Below, piece by piece: positions 56,495 to 64,000 of a stretch of 64,000 bases of DNA (within the stretch, counting starts at the first letter, position 1; each line of letters begins with the position of its first letter). The notes under the pieces were generated by a model. It worked only from the letters and a program-made list of their open reading frames with translations. It made no database searches and was not told the origin of the DNA. Source of the stretch: Variovorax sp. 770b2 (lineage in GTDB: Bacteria > Pseudomonadota > Gammaproteobacteria > Burkholderiales > Burkholderiaceae_C). The stretch covers positions 124,001 to 188,000 of the forward strand of contig NZ_FOXJ01000007.1 of NCBI RefSeq assembly GCF_900115685.1, in the 5' to 3' direction. Position numbers and translations under genes: made by a program.

Positions 56495-57358
56495 TCAGTC
56501 GTACTTCTGCCCGGTGCGCATCAGCTCGGGCGTGCCGATCACTTCGTTGAGCGCATCGAAGTCCAGCATCTGCGGTCGCCACGGCTGCGTGGTGCGGTGC
56601 TGGTGCAGGCTCGCGTAGTAGCCCTGCAGCGTGTGCGCCACCGCACGCGCCGTGCCGCCCGGAAAGATCGCGATGCGAAAGCCGTGCTTCTGCAGCGCAT
56701 CGGCATCCTGGATCGGCGTCTTGCCGCCTTCGACCATGTTGGCCAGCAGCGGCACGCGGTCGCCGAAGCGCTGGCAGGCCGCGTCCATCTGCTCGGGCGA
56801 GCGCAGCGCCTCGATGAAGAGCGCGTCCACGCCGCAGGCCAGGTACGCCTCGGCGCGGTCGAGCGCGGCTTCGAGCCCTTCGACCGCCACCGCATCGGTG
56901 CGCGCGAGGATCAGCGTGTCGCTCGATGCGCGCGCGTCCAGCGCAGCCTTGAGCTTGCCGACCATCTCGCGCTGGGGCACCACGGCCTTGCCGTCCAGGT
57001 GGCCGCAGCGCTTGGGAAAGGTCTGGTCCTCGATCTGCACCATCGCCGCCCCCGCGCGCTCGAAGCCGCGCACGGTGCGCTGCGTGTTGAGCGCGTTGCC
57101 GAAGCCGGTGTCGGCATCGACGATCACCGGCAGGCTCACGCGCTCGGTGATGCGCGCGAGCGTGTCGGCAACCTCGGTGAAAGTGGTGAGGCCGACGTCG
57201 GAGCGGCCCAGGCGCGTGTAGGCGATCGATGCGCCCGAGAGGTACAGCGCCTCGAAGCCGGCCTGCTCGGCCACCAGCGCGCTGAGCGCGTCGTACACCC
57301 CCGGGGCGAGCACGATGTCGTTGCGCGCGAGCCGGGTCTTGAAGGAGGGATTCGTCAT
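56495..57358 (-). CDS. Isocitrate lyase/PEP mutase family enzyme
   Basis: A 287-residue TIM-barrel protein of the isocitrate lyase/phosphoenolpyruvate mutase superfamily. Seen: 'ALYLSGASIAYTRLG', the metal aspartates in 'VDADTGFG', 'IEDQTFPKRCGH' containing the KRCGH active-site loop, and 'ARTDA'. Relatives include 2-methylisocitrate lyase, oxaloacetate decarboxylase and carboxyvinyl-phosphonate mutase. A C-C lyase or decarboxylase acting last in the operon is most likely. Its ATG overlaps the upstream gene's stop (ATGA). Confidence 0.87.
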   Translation of the reverse strand: MTNPSFKTRLARNDIVLAPGVYDALSALVAEQAGFEALYLSGASIAYTRLGRSDVGLTTFTEVADTLARITERVSLPVIVDADTGFGNALNTQRTVRGFERAGAAMVQIEDQTFPKRCGHLDGKAVVPQREMVGKLKAALDARASSDTLILARTDAVAVEGLEAALDRAEAYLACGVDALFIEALRSPEQMDAACQRFGDRVPLLANMVEGGKTPIQDADALQKHGFRIAIFPGGTARAVAHTLQGYYASLHQHRTTQPWRPQMLDFDALNEVIGTPELMRTGQKYD

Positions 57359-58770
57359 GCGGACGCTTTCGTCGAATGGATCAATGCAGCGGCGGTGCGC
57401 GCCGCGATGTAGCCGCCGGCCACTGCGCTCAGCAGGCCGTTGCCGGAGAGATAGCCCCACACGGCATCGCCCGACACGCCGCCCGCCGCGCCACCGGCGG
57501 CGAGCAGGTTGGCGAAGGGCGTGCCGTCTTCTCGCAGCACGCGCATGTCGGGCGCAGTGTCGAGGCCGCCTTGGGTGTGGAACAGCGCGCCCGTCACTTT
57601 CACTGCGAAGTACGGCGCTTCGAGCGCGCGTGCGAACACGCGCCCATCGGACGGCGGCGTGCTGGCGCGCATCGCGTCGAGCGTGCCTTGCAGCACGGCG
57701 GGCTCGCAGCCGATGCAGTCCGCCAGCGCATCCACCGAGTCGCAGCGGCGCAAGGCGCCGGCTGCTTCGGCATCGCAGAAGTCGGGAAAGCCGCGTGCCA
57801 ATGCGAGCAGCGGCGTGTCGAACACGTTCCACGCGATGCCGCCCGGCTGCGCGAGCACATGCACCGCGGCCTCCGAGTAGCCCTGCGTCTCGTCATGAAA
57901 ACGCCGGCCCTCGCAGTTGATCTGCACGCCGCCTTCCATCATCACGGCCCACGACATCAGCGCCCCTTGCGGCGTCACCCACGAGCCGTGGCCCTGGTAA
58001 CCGCCCAGGTCGCGCAGGCGTGCACCCAGCGATTCACCCCAGAGGATCGCGCTGCCGTCGTTGCCGGTGTGACCGCCGAAGGTGGCCTCGGCCATTTCGG
58101 GCAGCAGCATGCGGACCATTTCCGCGCTGCCGCCGAAGCCGTTGCAGGCGAGCAGCAGTGCGTCGCAGGCCAGCGTCTCCCGGGTGCCATCGGGCCGTGA
58201 ATAGTCGACGCCGATCACGCGGTCTTCAGCATCGAGCACCAGCGTGTCGACCAATGCCTGCGTCAGCACGGGAATGCCCGCGGCCTCGACGGCTGCCTGC
58301 AAGGCGGCCATCAGCGACGCACCGGTCTTCTGCGGCAGCGAATGCATGCGATGCACGCTGTGCCCCGGATAGAGAAAGCCGTCGAGCAGCACCCACTGCA
58401 GCCCATGCCGTTCCTGCAGCGCATCGAGCGCCGGGCCGATGGACGCCGCGTAGGCCTCGACCAGCGCAGGCGCCGCACGGCCGTGGGCCTTGGCCTGGAT
58501 GTCGGCGGCGAAGCGTTCGGCGCTGTCGTCACGCACGCCATGCTCTCGCTGCGCGCGAGTGCCGGGCGCAGGGATGAAGCCGGACGACAGTGCGGTCGAT
58601 CCGCTCGGCAGCGCGTCGCGCTCCAGCACCACGGAGGCCACGCCCGCATCCGCCAACATCAAGGCAGCCGTGAGCCCGCAGGCGCCGCCGCCGACGATGG
58701 CCACCGGCACATGCACTTCGGCCTCGACCTGCCCGGCGCGACGGATGTGACGCGAAGGCTTTGTTGTCAT
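57355..58770 (-). CDS. FAD-dependent oxidoreductase (fumarate reductase/ketosteroid dehydrogenase-like)
   Basis: A 471-residue flavoprotein. The FAD dinucleotide loop GGGACG is at residues 27-32, with 'VVLERD' at the end of the second strand. 'LLACNGFGG' and, at the C-terminus, 'NLLAAGGAAGG' complete the FAD fold of the succinate dehydrogenase/fumarate reductase flavoprotein family. It has no heme domain or signal peptide. It probably dehydrogenates or reduces a C-C bond next to a carbonyl. It shares ATGA overlaps with both neighbours. Confidence 0.87.
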   Translation of the reverse strand: MTTKPSRHIRRAGQVEAEVHVPVAIVGGGACGLTAALMLADAGVASVVLERDALPSGSTALSSGFIPAPGTRAQREHGVRDDSAERFAADIQAKAHGRAAPALVEAYAASIGPALDALQERHGLQWVLLDGFLYPGHSVHRMHSLPQKTGASLMAALQAAVEAAGIPVLTQALVDTLVLDAEDRVIGVDYSRPDGTRETLACDALLLACNGFGGSAEMVRMLLPEMAEATFGGHTGNDGSAILWGESLGARLRDLGGYQGHGSWVTPQGALMSWAVMMEGGVQINCEGRRFHDETQGYSEAAVHVLAQPGGIAWNVFDTPLLALARGFPDFCDAEAAGALRRCDSVDALADCIGCEPAVLQGTLDAMRASTPPSDGRVFARALEAPYFAVKVTGALFHTQGGLDTAPDMRVLREDGTPFANLLAAGGAAGGVSGDAVWGYLSGNGLLSAVAGGYIAARTAAALIHSTKASA

Positions 58771-59381
58771 GCCAGCGATGCCGTGAAGGCCGCGCAGTCC
58801 GTCACCTCGGCCACGTTGCGCATGTCGGCCAGCGAGGTCTGGTGGCGCTCTTCGCCGAAGGCCGCGCAGCCGTCGGCGAGCACCAGCGTGCGGTAGTCGC
58901 GCATGTGCGCATCGCGCACCGTGCTCGCCACGCCGCCGTTGGTGACGATGCCGCAGACCGCCACCGTGTCGATGCCCGCGCGGCGCAGCACCCAGTCGAG
59001 CTGCGTGTTGAAGAAGGCCGAGTACGCGACCTTGCTGACCGTCACGTCGACGAGGCCCGTCAACGCATCGACGTTCGCCTGCCCCCAGCTGCCGGGCGCG
59101 AAGTCGCCCTTCTTCAGGTACGGACGCAGCGCCTTGAGATGCGGCGACACCATCGGCTCGCCGGCGGCATCGGGCCACAGCGTGAACTGGCTCGCGACCA
59201 CGAGGCCGCCCGCGGCCTTGAGCGCGCGCGCCACTTCGGCCACGCGCGCGGGCAGCAACAGCGCCGGCGGGTTGGTGTCGCCGCCGCGCGCATAGGCGCC
59301 GTTGGCATCGAGAAAGTCGTTCTGCAGGTCGATGACGACCAGTGCCGTCTTCGCCGCAACGGGTTTCGTCGTTGCGCTCAT
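58767..59381 (-). CDS. Isochorismatase-fold hydrolase lacking the usual cysteine
   Basis: A 204-residue protein of the isochorismatase-like hydrolase family. D18 ('VVIDLQND') and K117 ('VSKVAYS') occupy two triad positions. The third, normally Cys in T-x-x-C-V, is G150 ('IVTNGGVAST'), so the common amidase nucleophile is missing; C143 lies seven residues earlier. True isochorismatases also lack the Cys, so a hydrolase without a covalent intermediate is possible. Amide or N-carbamoyl hydrolysis is expected from the operon but is not assured. Confidence 0.85.
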   Translation of the reverse strand: MSATTKPVAAKTALVVIDLQNDFLDANGAYARGGDTNPPALLLPARVAEVARALKAAGGLVVASQFTLWPDAAGEPMVSPHLKALRPYLKKGDFAPGSWGQANVDALTGLVDVTVSKVAYSAFFNTQLDWVLRRAGIDTVAVCGIVTNGGVASTVRDAHMRDYRTLVLADGCAAFGEERHQTSLADMRNVAEVTDCAAFTASLA

Positions 59382-61432
59382 GACAGCCTCACCAGCAGGT
59401 TGCCGTGCGCATCGACCTCGGCGTGGAAGCCGGGTTCGAGCCACACGGTGGTATCGGCCTGCTCCAGGATCGCAGGGCCTTCGATGCGCGCGGCCACCGG
59501 CAGTTCGAGCCGCGCATAGCGCACGGCCTCGTGCCACTGGCCGTGGTGGAACACGCGCTGCGTGCCCAGCGGCGCGGTGCTGCCCTCGCCTTCGGGCGCG
59601 AGCACCTTCAGGTCGAACTTGGGCCGCACGCCGATGCGTGCGTAGCGCAGGTTCATCACGCGGACGGGGATGCCGTCGAGCACGCGGCCGAAAGCTGCCG
59701 TGTAGCTGGCTTCGAACGCGGCGCGGATCGATACCGCCGTGATCGGGGTCTTGCCCGCATCGGCGAGCACCACGGGCAGCGTGTGGGTCTGGCCCGCGTA
59801 GAGCATGTCGAGCGCGATGACCTCGCGCACTTCGTCGAAGCGCACGCCCGATGAATCCAGGCGCTGCTGGCAGCTCGCGGCCAGCTCGTCGATGCGGCGC
59901 TGCACGTCGCCCACGTCGAGTTCGGTCAGCGGCTTGTTCAGGGTCTGCACCGCGTCGTGCCGCATGTCGGCGATCACGCAGCCCAGGGCCGAGGTCACGC
60001 CGGGGTAGCGCGGCACGATGCCCGTCGCCACGCCCACCTCGCGCATCATCGCGCACACATGCAGCGCGCCGCCACCGCCGAAAGGCATGTAGGCGAAGCG
60101 GCGCGGATCGTGCCCGCGCTCGATCGACACGAGGCGAATCGCACCCGCCATGCGCGCATTCGCGACCGTGAGGATGGCTTCCGCCGCCGCATGCACGTCC
60201 AGGCCCAGCGGGCGCGCGACGTGTTCCTCGATGGCCTGGCGCGACTTCTCCGCATCCAGCGCCGCGAGCAAGCCGCCACCCAGCGGACGGTCCGCCGCGA
60301 TGCGCCCCAGCAGCACGTTCGCATCCGTCACGGTCGGCCGCATGTTGCCGCGCCCGTAGCAGGCCGGGCCGGGCACGCTGCCGGCCGACTCGGGGCCCAC
60401 CTGCAGCATGCCGCTCGCGTCCACCGACGCGATGGAGCCGCCGCCCGCACCGATGGTCTCGATCTGGATCATCGGCGAGCGGATCACCATGCCGAACTCG
60501 ATGGCGGTCTGCGCGGCCAGCGCGGCCTCGCCGTTCGCCACCAGCGACACGTCGAACGACGTGCCGCCCATGTCGCCGGTGATCGCATTCGGAAAACCCG
60601 CCGCGCGCGCGATGGCCGCGCAGGCGATCACGCCGGCCGCCGGGCCCGAGAGCGCGGTGCGCACCGGCAGGTCGCTCGCGGTCTGGCGCGACATCACGCC
60701 GCCGTTGCTCTGCACCACCAGCAGTTCGCCGGCAAAGCCCTGGCCGCGCAGGTCGGATTCGAGCCGTGCGAGGTAGCTGCCCACCACGGGCTGCAGCGCC
60801 GCATTGAGCGTGGCGGTCGAGCAGCGCTCGAACTCGCGGATCTCGGGCAGCACTTCACTGGCCGAAGTGACGTGCGGGTTGGGCCACAGCGCGCGCACCG
60901 CCGCGACGGCCAGGCGCTCGTTCTCGGGGTTCGCGTAGGTGTTGATGAAGAAGACGCACACGGCCTCGCAGCCGGCTTCGAGCAGCGAGCGTGCTTCGGC
61001 GCGCACCTGCTCCAGGTCGACCGCCGTGTGCAGCGTGCCGTCGGCCAGCACGCGCTCGTCCACCTCGCGGCGCAGGTCGCGCGGCACCACGGGCGTGAAG
61101 CTGCCGCGCAGGCCCCAGGTCTCGGGCCGGTCGCGGCGGCGCATCTCCAGCACGTCGCGGAAACCGCGCGTGGTGATGATGCCGGTGCGCGCCACCTTGC
61201 GTTCGAGCAGCGCGTTGGTGCCGACCGTGGTGCCGTGCACGATGGTGGCGATGGCCGCGGCCGAATCGGCCACGCGCGCCACGCCGTTCATGAAGCCGCG
61301 TGCTTCCTCGCCGCGCGTGGAGGGCACCTTGACGATGCGCGCCGTGCCGTTGGCTTCGTCGAGCACGAAGAGGTCGGTGAAGGTGCCGCCGACATCGACG
61401 CCGACGACAAGGGATTTACCAGTGGAAGTCAT
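59378..61432 (-). CDS. hyuA: Hydantoinase/oxoprolinase A-type subunit
   Basis: A 684-residue protein of the HyuA/oxoprolinase-A family. The N-terminal actin-like ATP loop is GVDVGGTFTD at residues 11-20, 'HGTTVGTNALLER' follows, and the middle has 'GDMGGTSFDVSL' and 'GAGGGSIA'. It works with the B-type subunit to open a cyclic amide (hydantoin, 5-oxoproline) or to carboxylate a ketone, with ATP. Substrate cannot be told. ATGA overlaps tie it to hyuB upstream and to the isochorismatase-fold gene downstream. Confidence 0.9.
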   Translation of the reverse strand: MTSTGKSLVVGVDVGGTFTDLFVLDEANGTARIVKVPSTRGEEARGFMNGVARVADSAAAIATIVHGTTVGTNALLERKVARTGIITTRGFRDVLEMRRRDRPETWGLRGSFTPVVPRDLRREVDERVLADGTLHTAVDLEQVRAEARSLLEAGCEAVCVFFINTYANPENERLAVAAVRALWPNPHVTSASEVLPEIREFERCSTATLNAALQPVVGSYLARLESDLRGQGFAGELLVVQSNGGVMSRQTASDLPVRTALSGPAAGVIACAAIARAAGFPNAITGDMGGTSFDVSLVANGEAALAAQTAIEFGMVIRSPMIQIETIGAGGGSIASVDASGMLQVGPESAGSVPGPACYGRGNMRPTVTDANVLLGRIAADRPLGGGLLAALDAEKSRQAIEEHVARPLGLDVHAAAEAILTVANARMAGAIRLVSIERGHDPRRFAYMPFGGGGALHVCAMMREVGVATGIVPRYPGVTSALGCVIADMRHDAVQTLNKPLTELDVGDVQRRIDELAASCQQRLDSSGVRFDEVREVIALDMLYAGQTHTLPVVLADAGKTPITAVSIRAAFEASYTAAFGRVLDGIPVRVMNLRYARIGVRPKFDLKVLAPEGEGSTAPLGTQRVFHHGQWHEAVRYARLELPVAARIEGPAILEQADTTVWLEPGFHAEVDAHGNLLVRLS

Positions 61433-63114
61433 TCGGAGGCTTTCTTGTCGCTGCTGTCGGTCGTCACATAGCCCATCGCGCCGTCGGCTTCGCGCTGCGG
61501 CGCAGGCCGCTCGGCCGCATGGCCCCAGCCACCGCCGCCGGGCGTTTCGAGCCGCACGCGTTCGCCGCGCGCAAGCTGGATGCCGCGCATCTTCGACACC
61601 ATGGGCGGCGTGTGCCACGTGCCGTCGTTCTCGTAGCTGAACCTGTTGACCGCGCCTTCGCCGCCGCCCGCGATGCCCTTGGGCGGCGAGGTGCCGCGCT
61701 CGCCGAACACGAACACCTCGGCATCCTTTTCGAGCAGCTCGATTTCGTAGACGGCGCCCAGGCCACCGCGATGCTGGCCGTCGCCGCCCGAGTCGGCGCG
61801 CAGCGACCACTCGGTGAAGCGCACCGGGTACGCGGCTTCCAGAATTTCCAGCGGCGGAATCGTCGCGGTCGAGATCGGCGCGTTGCCGTGCGAGAGCCCG
61901 TCGCCGCCCGAGTGGCCGCCATGCCCGCCGCCGAAGAAGCTGAACATCACCCAGCGCTGGCCTTCGCGGCCCTTGTCGCTGCGATGGCCCGCGATCGACA
62001 GTGCGTTGATGGTGCCGTAGGCCTGCGCCACGGCACGCGTCGGGTCGGCCTGCGCGGCCGCGCTGAAGATCACGTCGATCATGCGCAGGATCGTTTCGGT
62101 GTAGCCACCGACCGGGCGCGGGCGCTCGCAGCTGATCACCAGCTTGTCGGGGATGTCGAAGTCCACCGCATCGAGCACGCCGGCATTGGCGGGCACGTCG
62201 GGGAACAGGTGCTTGAGCGCGACGTAGCAGGCGGCCACCGCGGTGGCGCGCGAGATGTTCACCGGCCCCGCGCATTGCGGCGAGGTGCGCGAGAAGTCGA
62301 GCAGCAGCCGGTCGCCGGCTACCGTCATGTCCAGCGCGATGGTGAGCGGCTCGTTGACGATGCCGTCGTTGTCGAGCACGTCCTCGAAGCTGTAGCGGCC
62401 GTCGGGCAGCGAAGCGATGTGCGAGCGCATGAGGCGAAGCGCGCGGCTGCGCAACTCGCCCAGTGCGTTCAGCACCAGGTCGTCGCCATATTCGTCGAGC
62501 AGGCCGTTCAGCCGCTTCTCGCCGAGCTCCAGCGCCGCGAGCTGGCCGTTCAGGTCGCCCCAGAGGCTGTCGGGCAGGCGGGTGTTGGCCTGCAGGATGG
62601 CGAGCACGTCGGCATCGAGCACACCGTCGCGCACGATGCGCACCGGCGGAATCTGCACCGCCTCCTGCCAGCACTCGGTGGCAGCGGGGTTGTAGTTGCC
62701 GGGCACCGCGCCGCCCACGTCGTGCCAGTGCGCGGCCGAGGCCATGTAGCAATACAGCTTGCCGTTGCGAAAGAACGGCTTCACCAGCTTGAAGTCGTTG
62801 GCGTGTGTGCCGCCGTCGTAGGCGTCGTTGCTGATCCAGATGTCGCCGTCCTTCATGCCGCCGCGCGGCTCCGCCGCCTTCGCGGTGGCACGCACGGCGA
62901 AGGCCATGGCGCCGACGAACACCGGCAGGCCCGACTTGCCTTGCACCAGCGTGTCGCCGCTCACCGCGTCGTAGAGGCCGTGGCAGGCGTCGTGCGCCTC
63001 GGCAATGATGGGATTGAACGCGCTGCGGTAGAGCGTGGCGTCCATCTCGTCGGCCACCTGTTCGAGGCGGCCGCGCAGCACGGCGAGCGTGACGGGGTCC
63101 AGGGTGTTGTTCAT
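61429..63114 (-). CDS. hyuB: Hydantoinase/oxoprolinase B-type subunit
   Basis: A 561-residue HyuB-family protein: 'LDPVTLAVLRGRLEQVADEMDATLYRSAFNPII' region at the front, 'ISNDAYDGGTHAND' near 95, 'AAHWHDVGG', and the glycine-rich 'ETPGGGGWG' near the C-terminus. It forms the catalytic complex with HyuA. The ATG at 63114 is 2 bp after the receptor stop, and is preferred over an earlier in-frame start inside the receptor gene. The length is normal. Confidence 0.9.
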   Translation of the reverse strand: MNNTLDPVTLAVLRGRLEQVADEMDATLYRSAFNPIIAEAHDACHGLYDAVSGDTLVQGKSGLPVFVGAMAFAVRATAKAAEPRGGMKDGDIWISNDAYDGGTHANDFKLVKPFFRNGKLYCYMASAAHWHDVGGAVPGNYNPAATECWQEAVQIPPVRIVRDGVLDADVLAILQANTRLPDSLWGDLNGQLAALELGEKRLNGLLDEYGDDLVLNALGELRSRALRLMRSHIASLPDGRYSFEDVLDNDGIVNEPLTIALDMTVAGDRLLLDFSRTSPQCAGPVNISRATAVAACYVALKHLFPDVPANAGVLDAVDFDIPDKLVISCERPRPVGGYTETILRMIDVIFSAAAQADPTRAVAQAYGTINALSIAGHRSDKGREGQRWVMFSFFGGGHGGHSGGDGLSHGNAPISTATIPPLEILEAAYPVRFTEWSLRADSGGDGQHRGGLGAVYEIELLEKDAEVFVFGERGTSPPKGIAGGGEGAVNRFSYENDGTWHTPPMVSKMRGIQLARGERVRLETPGGGGWGHAAERPAPQREADGAMGYVTTDSSDKKASE

Positions 63115-63116
63115 GT

Positions 63117-64000
63117 TCAGTCCACCTTTGCGCCGCTGGTCTTGACGACCTTGGCCCATTTGTCGATTTCCTTCTTCACGTGCGCGGCGAATTCCGCTTG
63201 CGTGGAGCCCACCGGCTCGGCGCCGAGTGCCGCCAGCTTCTCGCGCACATCGGGCAACTTCAGGATGCGCTGCACCTCTGCCGAGAGCTTGTCCACCACA
63301 GGCTGCGGCGTGCCCTTGGGTGCGAACAGGCCCGACCAGGCATCGGCATAGAAACCCGGATAGGTTTCCGAGATGGTCGGCAGGTCGGGCAGCGACGGCG
63401 AGCGGCGCAGGCTGGTGAGCGCAATCGCGCGCAGCTTGCCGGCCTTGACGTGCGGCAATGCGGAAGGCAGCCCGTCGACCATCATCTGGACCTGGCCCCC
63501 GAGCAGGTCGGACACGGCCGGCGCACTGCCCTTGTAGGGCACGTGCGTGATGTCCACGCCGGCTTCGGACTTGAGCATTTCCATGCCCAGGTGCGCGGCC
63601 GTGCCGTTGCCGAGCGATGCGTAGTTGAGCTTGCCGGGCTCCTTCTTCGCGAGCGCCATGAGCTCGGCCAGGTTCTTCGCCGGCACCGACGGATGCACCA
63701 CCAGCACGTTGGGCACCACGGCCACCTGGCTGATGGCGACGAAGTCGGCCACCGGGTCGTAGGGCATCCTGCTGTAGAGCGAGGTGTTGATGGCATGCGA
63801 GCCGGTCACGCCCATCACCAGCGTGTAGCCGTCGGCCGTCGACTTGGCCACCAGGTCGGAGCCCACGTTGCCACCGGCGCCCGCGCGGTTGTCGACGAGG
63901 ACGGGTTGGCCCCAGTGCTCGCTCATCTTCACCGCGACGAGGCGTGCCGCCGCATCGGTGGCGCCGCCTGGCGGGAACGGCACGACGAGGCGGATCGCCT
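63117..64000 (-). CDS. Bug-type (tripartite tricarboxylate) periplasmic solute receptor, 5' end outside window
   Basis: At least 293 residues of a Bug receptor. The reading frame stays open to the window's edge and still shows the family's start-of-mature signature 'IRLVVPFPPGGATD' directly at the edge, so only the signal peptide and a few residues are missing. 'NRAGAGGNVG' and 'HVPYKGSAPAVSDLLGG' follow. It is the first visible gene of the hydantoinase operon (2 bp gap to hyuB) and probably binds that pathway's substrate. Confidence 0.9.
   Translation of the reverse strand, partial: AIRLVVPFPPGGATDAAARLVAVKMSEHWGQPVLVDNRAGAGGNVGSDLVAKSTADGYTLVMGVTGSHAINTSLYSRMPYDPVADFVAISQVAVVPNVLVVHPSVPAKNLAELMALAKKEPGKLNYASLGNGTAAHLGMEMLKSEAGVDITHVPYKGSAPAVSDLLGGQVQMMVDGLPSALPHVKAGKLRAIALTSLRRSPSLPDLPTISETYPGFYADAWSGLFAPKGTPQPVVDKLSAEVQRILKLPDVREKLAALGAEPVGSTQAEFAAHVKKEIDKWAKVVKTSGAKVD

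Overview
The window is high-GC (mostly well above 60%) chromosomal DNA of a betaproteobacterium of the Comamonadaceae type. Variovorax or a close relative is the best guess. The guess rests on gene content: several orphan tripartite-tricarboxylate (Bug) receptors, CoA-linked acid catabolism, a GltIJKL importer, a TRAP carrier and many LysR regulators. Codon use fits. No rRNA, tRNA or CRISPR array was seen.

Layout. (1) 37-5929: a cupin protein, then a leftward SOS-type repair operon (radical SAM protein, DUF4130-UdgX fusion, allA) read from a promoter whose spacer is a LexA box. A Rieske ferredoxin, a PEBP lipoprotein, a small lipoprotein and a LysR regulator follow. (2) 6087-20836: a rightward catabolic cluster for a CoA-activated acid, probably a dicarboxylic or fatty acid. 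It holds an enoyl-CoA hydratase/3-hydroxyacyl-CoA dehydrogenase, thiolase, paired acyl-CoA dehydrogenases, a second hydratase, CoA-transferase, CoA ligase, two Bug receptors, ETF beta/alpha and a nitronate monooxygenase-type flavoprotein. The order hydratase/dehydrogenase, thiolase, ACAD pair recalls pimeloyl-CoA (pim) clusters. (3) 20837-25978: a lower-GC accessory island with a palindromic element, an 89-aa unknown protein, a 1254-aa nuclease-plus-STAND-type NTPase (probable anti-phage protein) and an integrase remnant. (4) 25979-31398: TRAP transporter, exported nucleoside hydrolase and an exported alpha/beta hydrolase. (5) 31460-37532: glutamate/aspartate ABC importer, aspartate ammonia-lyase with an unusual leader (terminator plus overlapping small reading frame) and a LysR regulator. 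(6) 37595-42451: amidase, 2-hydroxyacid dehydrogenase, ATM1-type ABC exporter, thioesterase.

(7) 42470-54591: a leftward run of eleven genes for a second beta-oxidation system, headed by a TetR regulator with a perfect operator-like palindrome just upstream. (8) 54720-56485: SDR and divergent LysR. (9) 56495-64000: a leftward operon coupled by four consecutive ATGA overlaps: Bug receptor (cut by the window edge), hydantoinase B and A subunits, isochorismatase-fold hydrolase, flavoprotein oxidoreductase and a PEP-mutase/isocitrate-lyase family enzyme. It looks like a dedicated pathway for an unknown, probably cyclic amide, substrate.

The most unusual signals are the nuclease-STAND gene beside an integrase stub, the aspA leader in which a strong terminator lies inside a small frame that overlaps the aspA start, the LexA-box promoter that rules out the longest start of the radical SAM gene, and two intergenic hairpins in the catabolic cluster that differ by a compensatory base pair.
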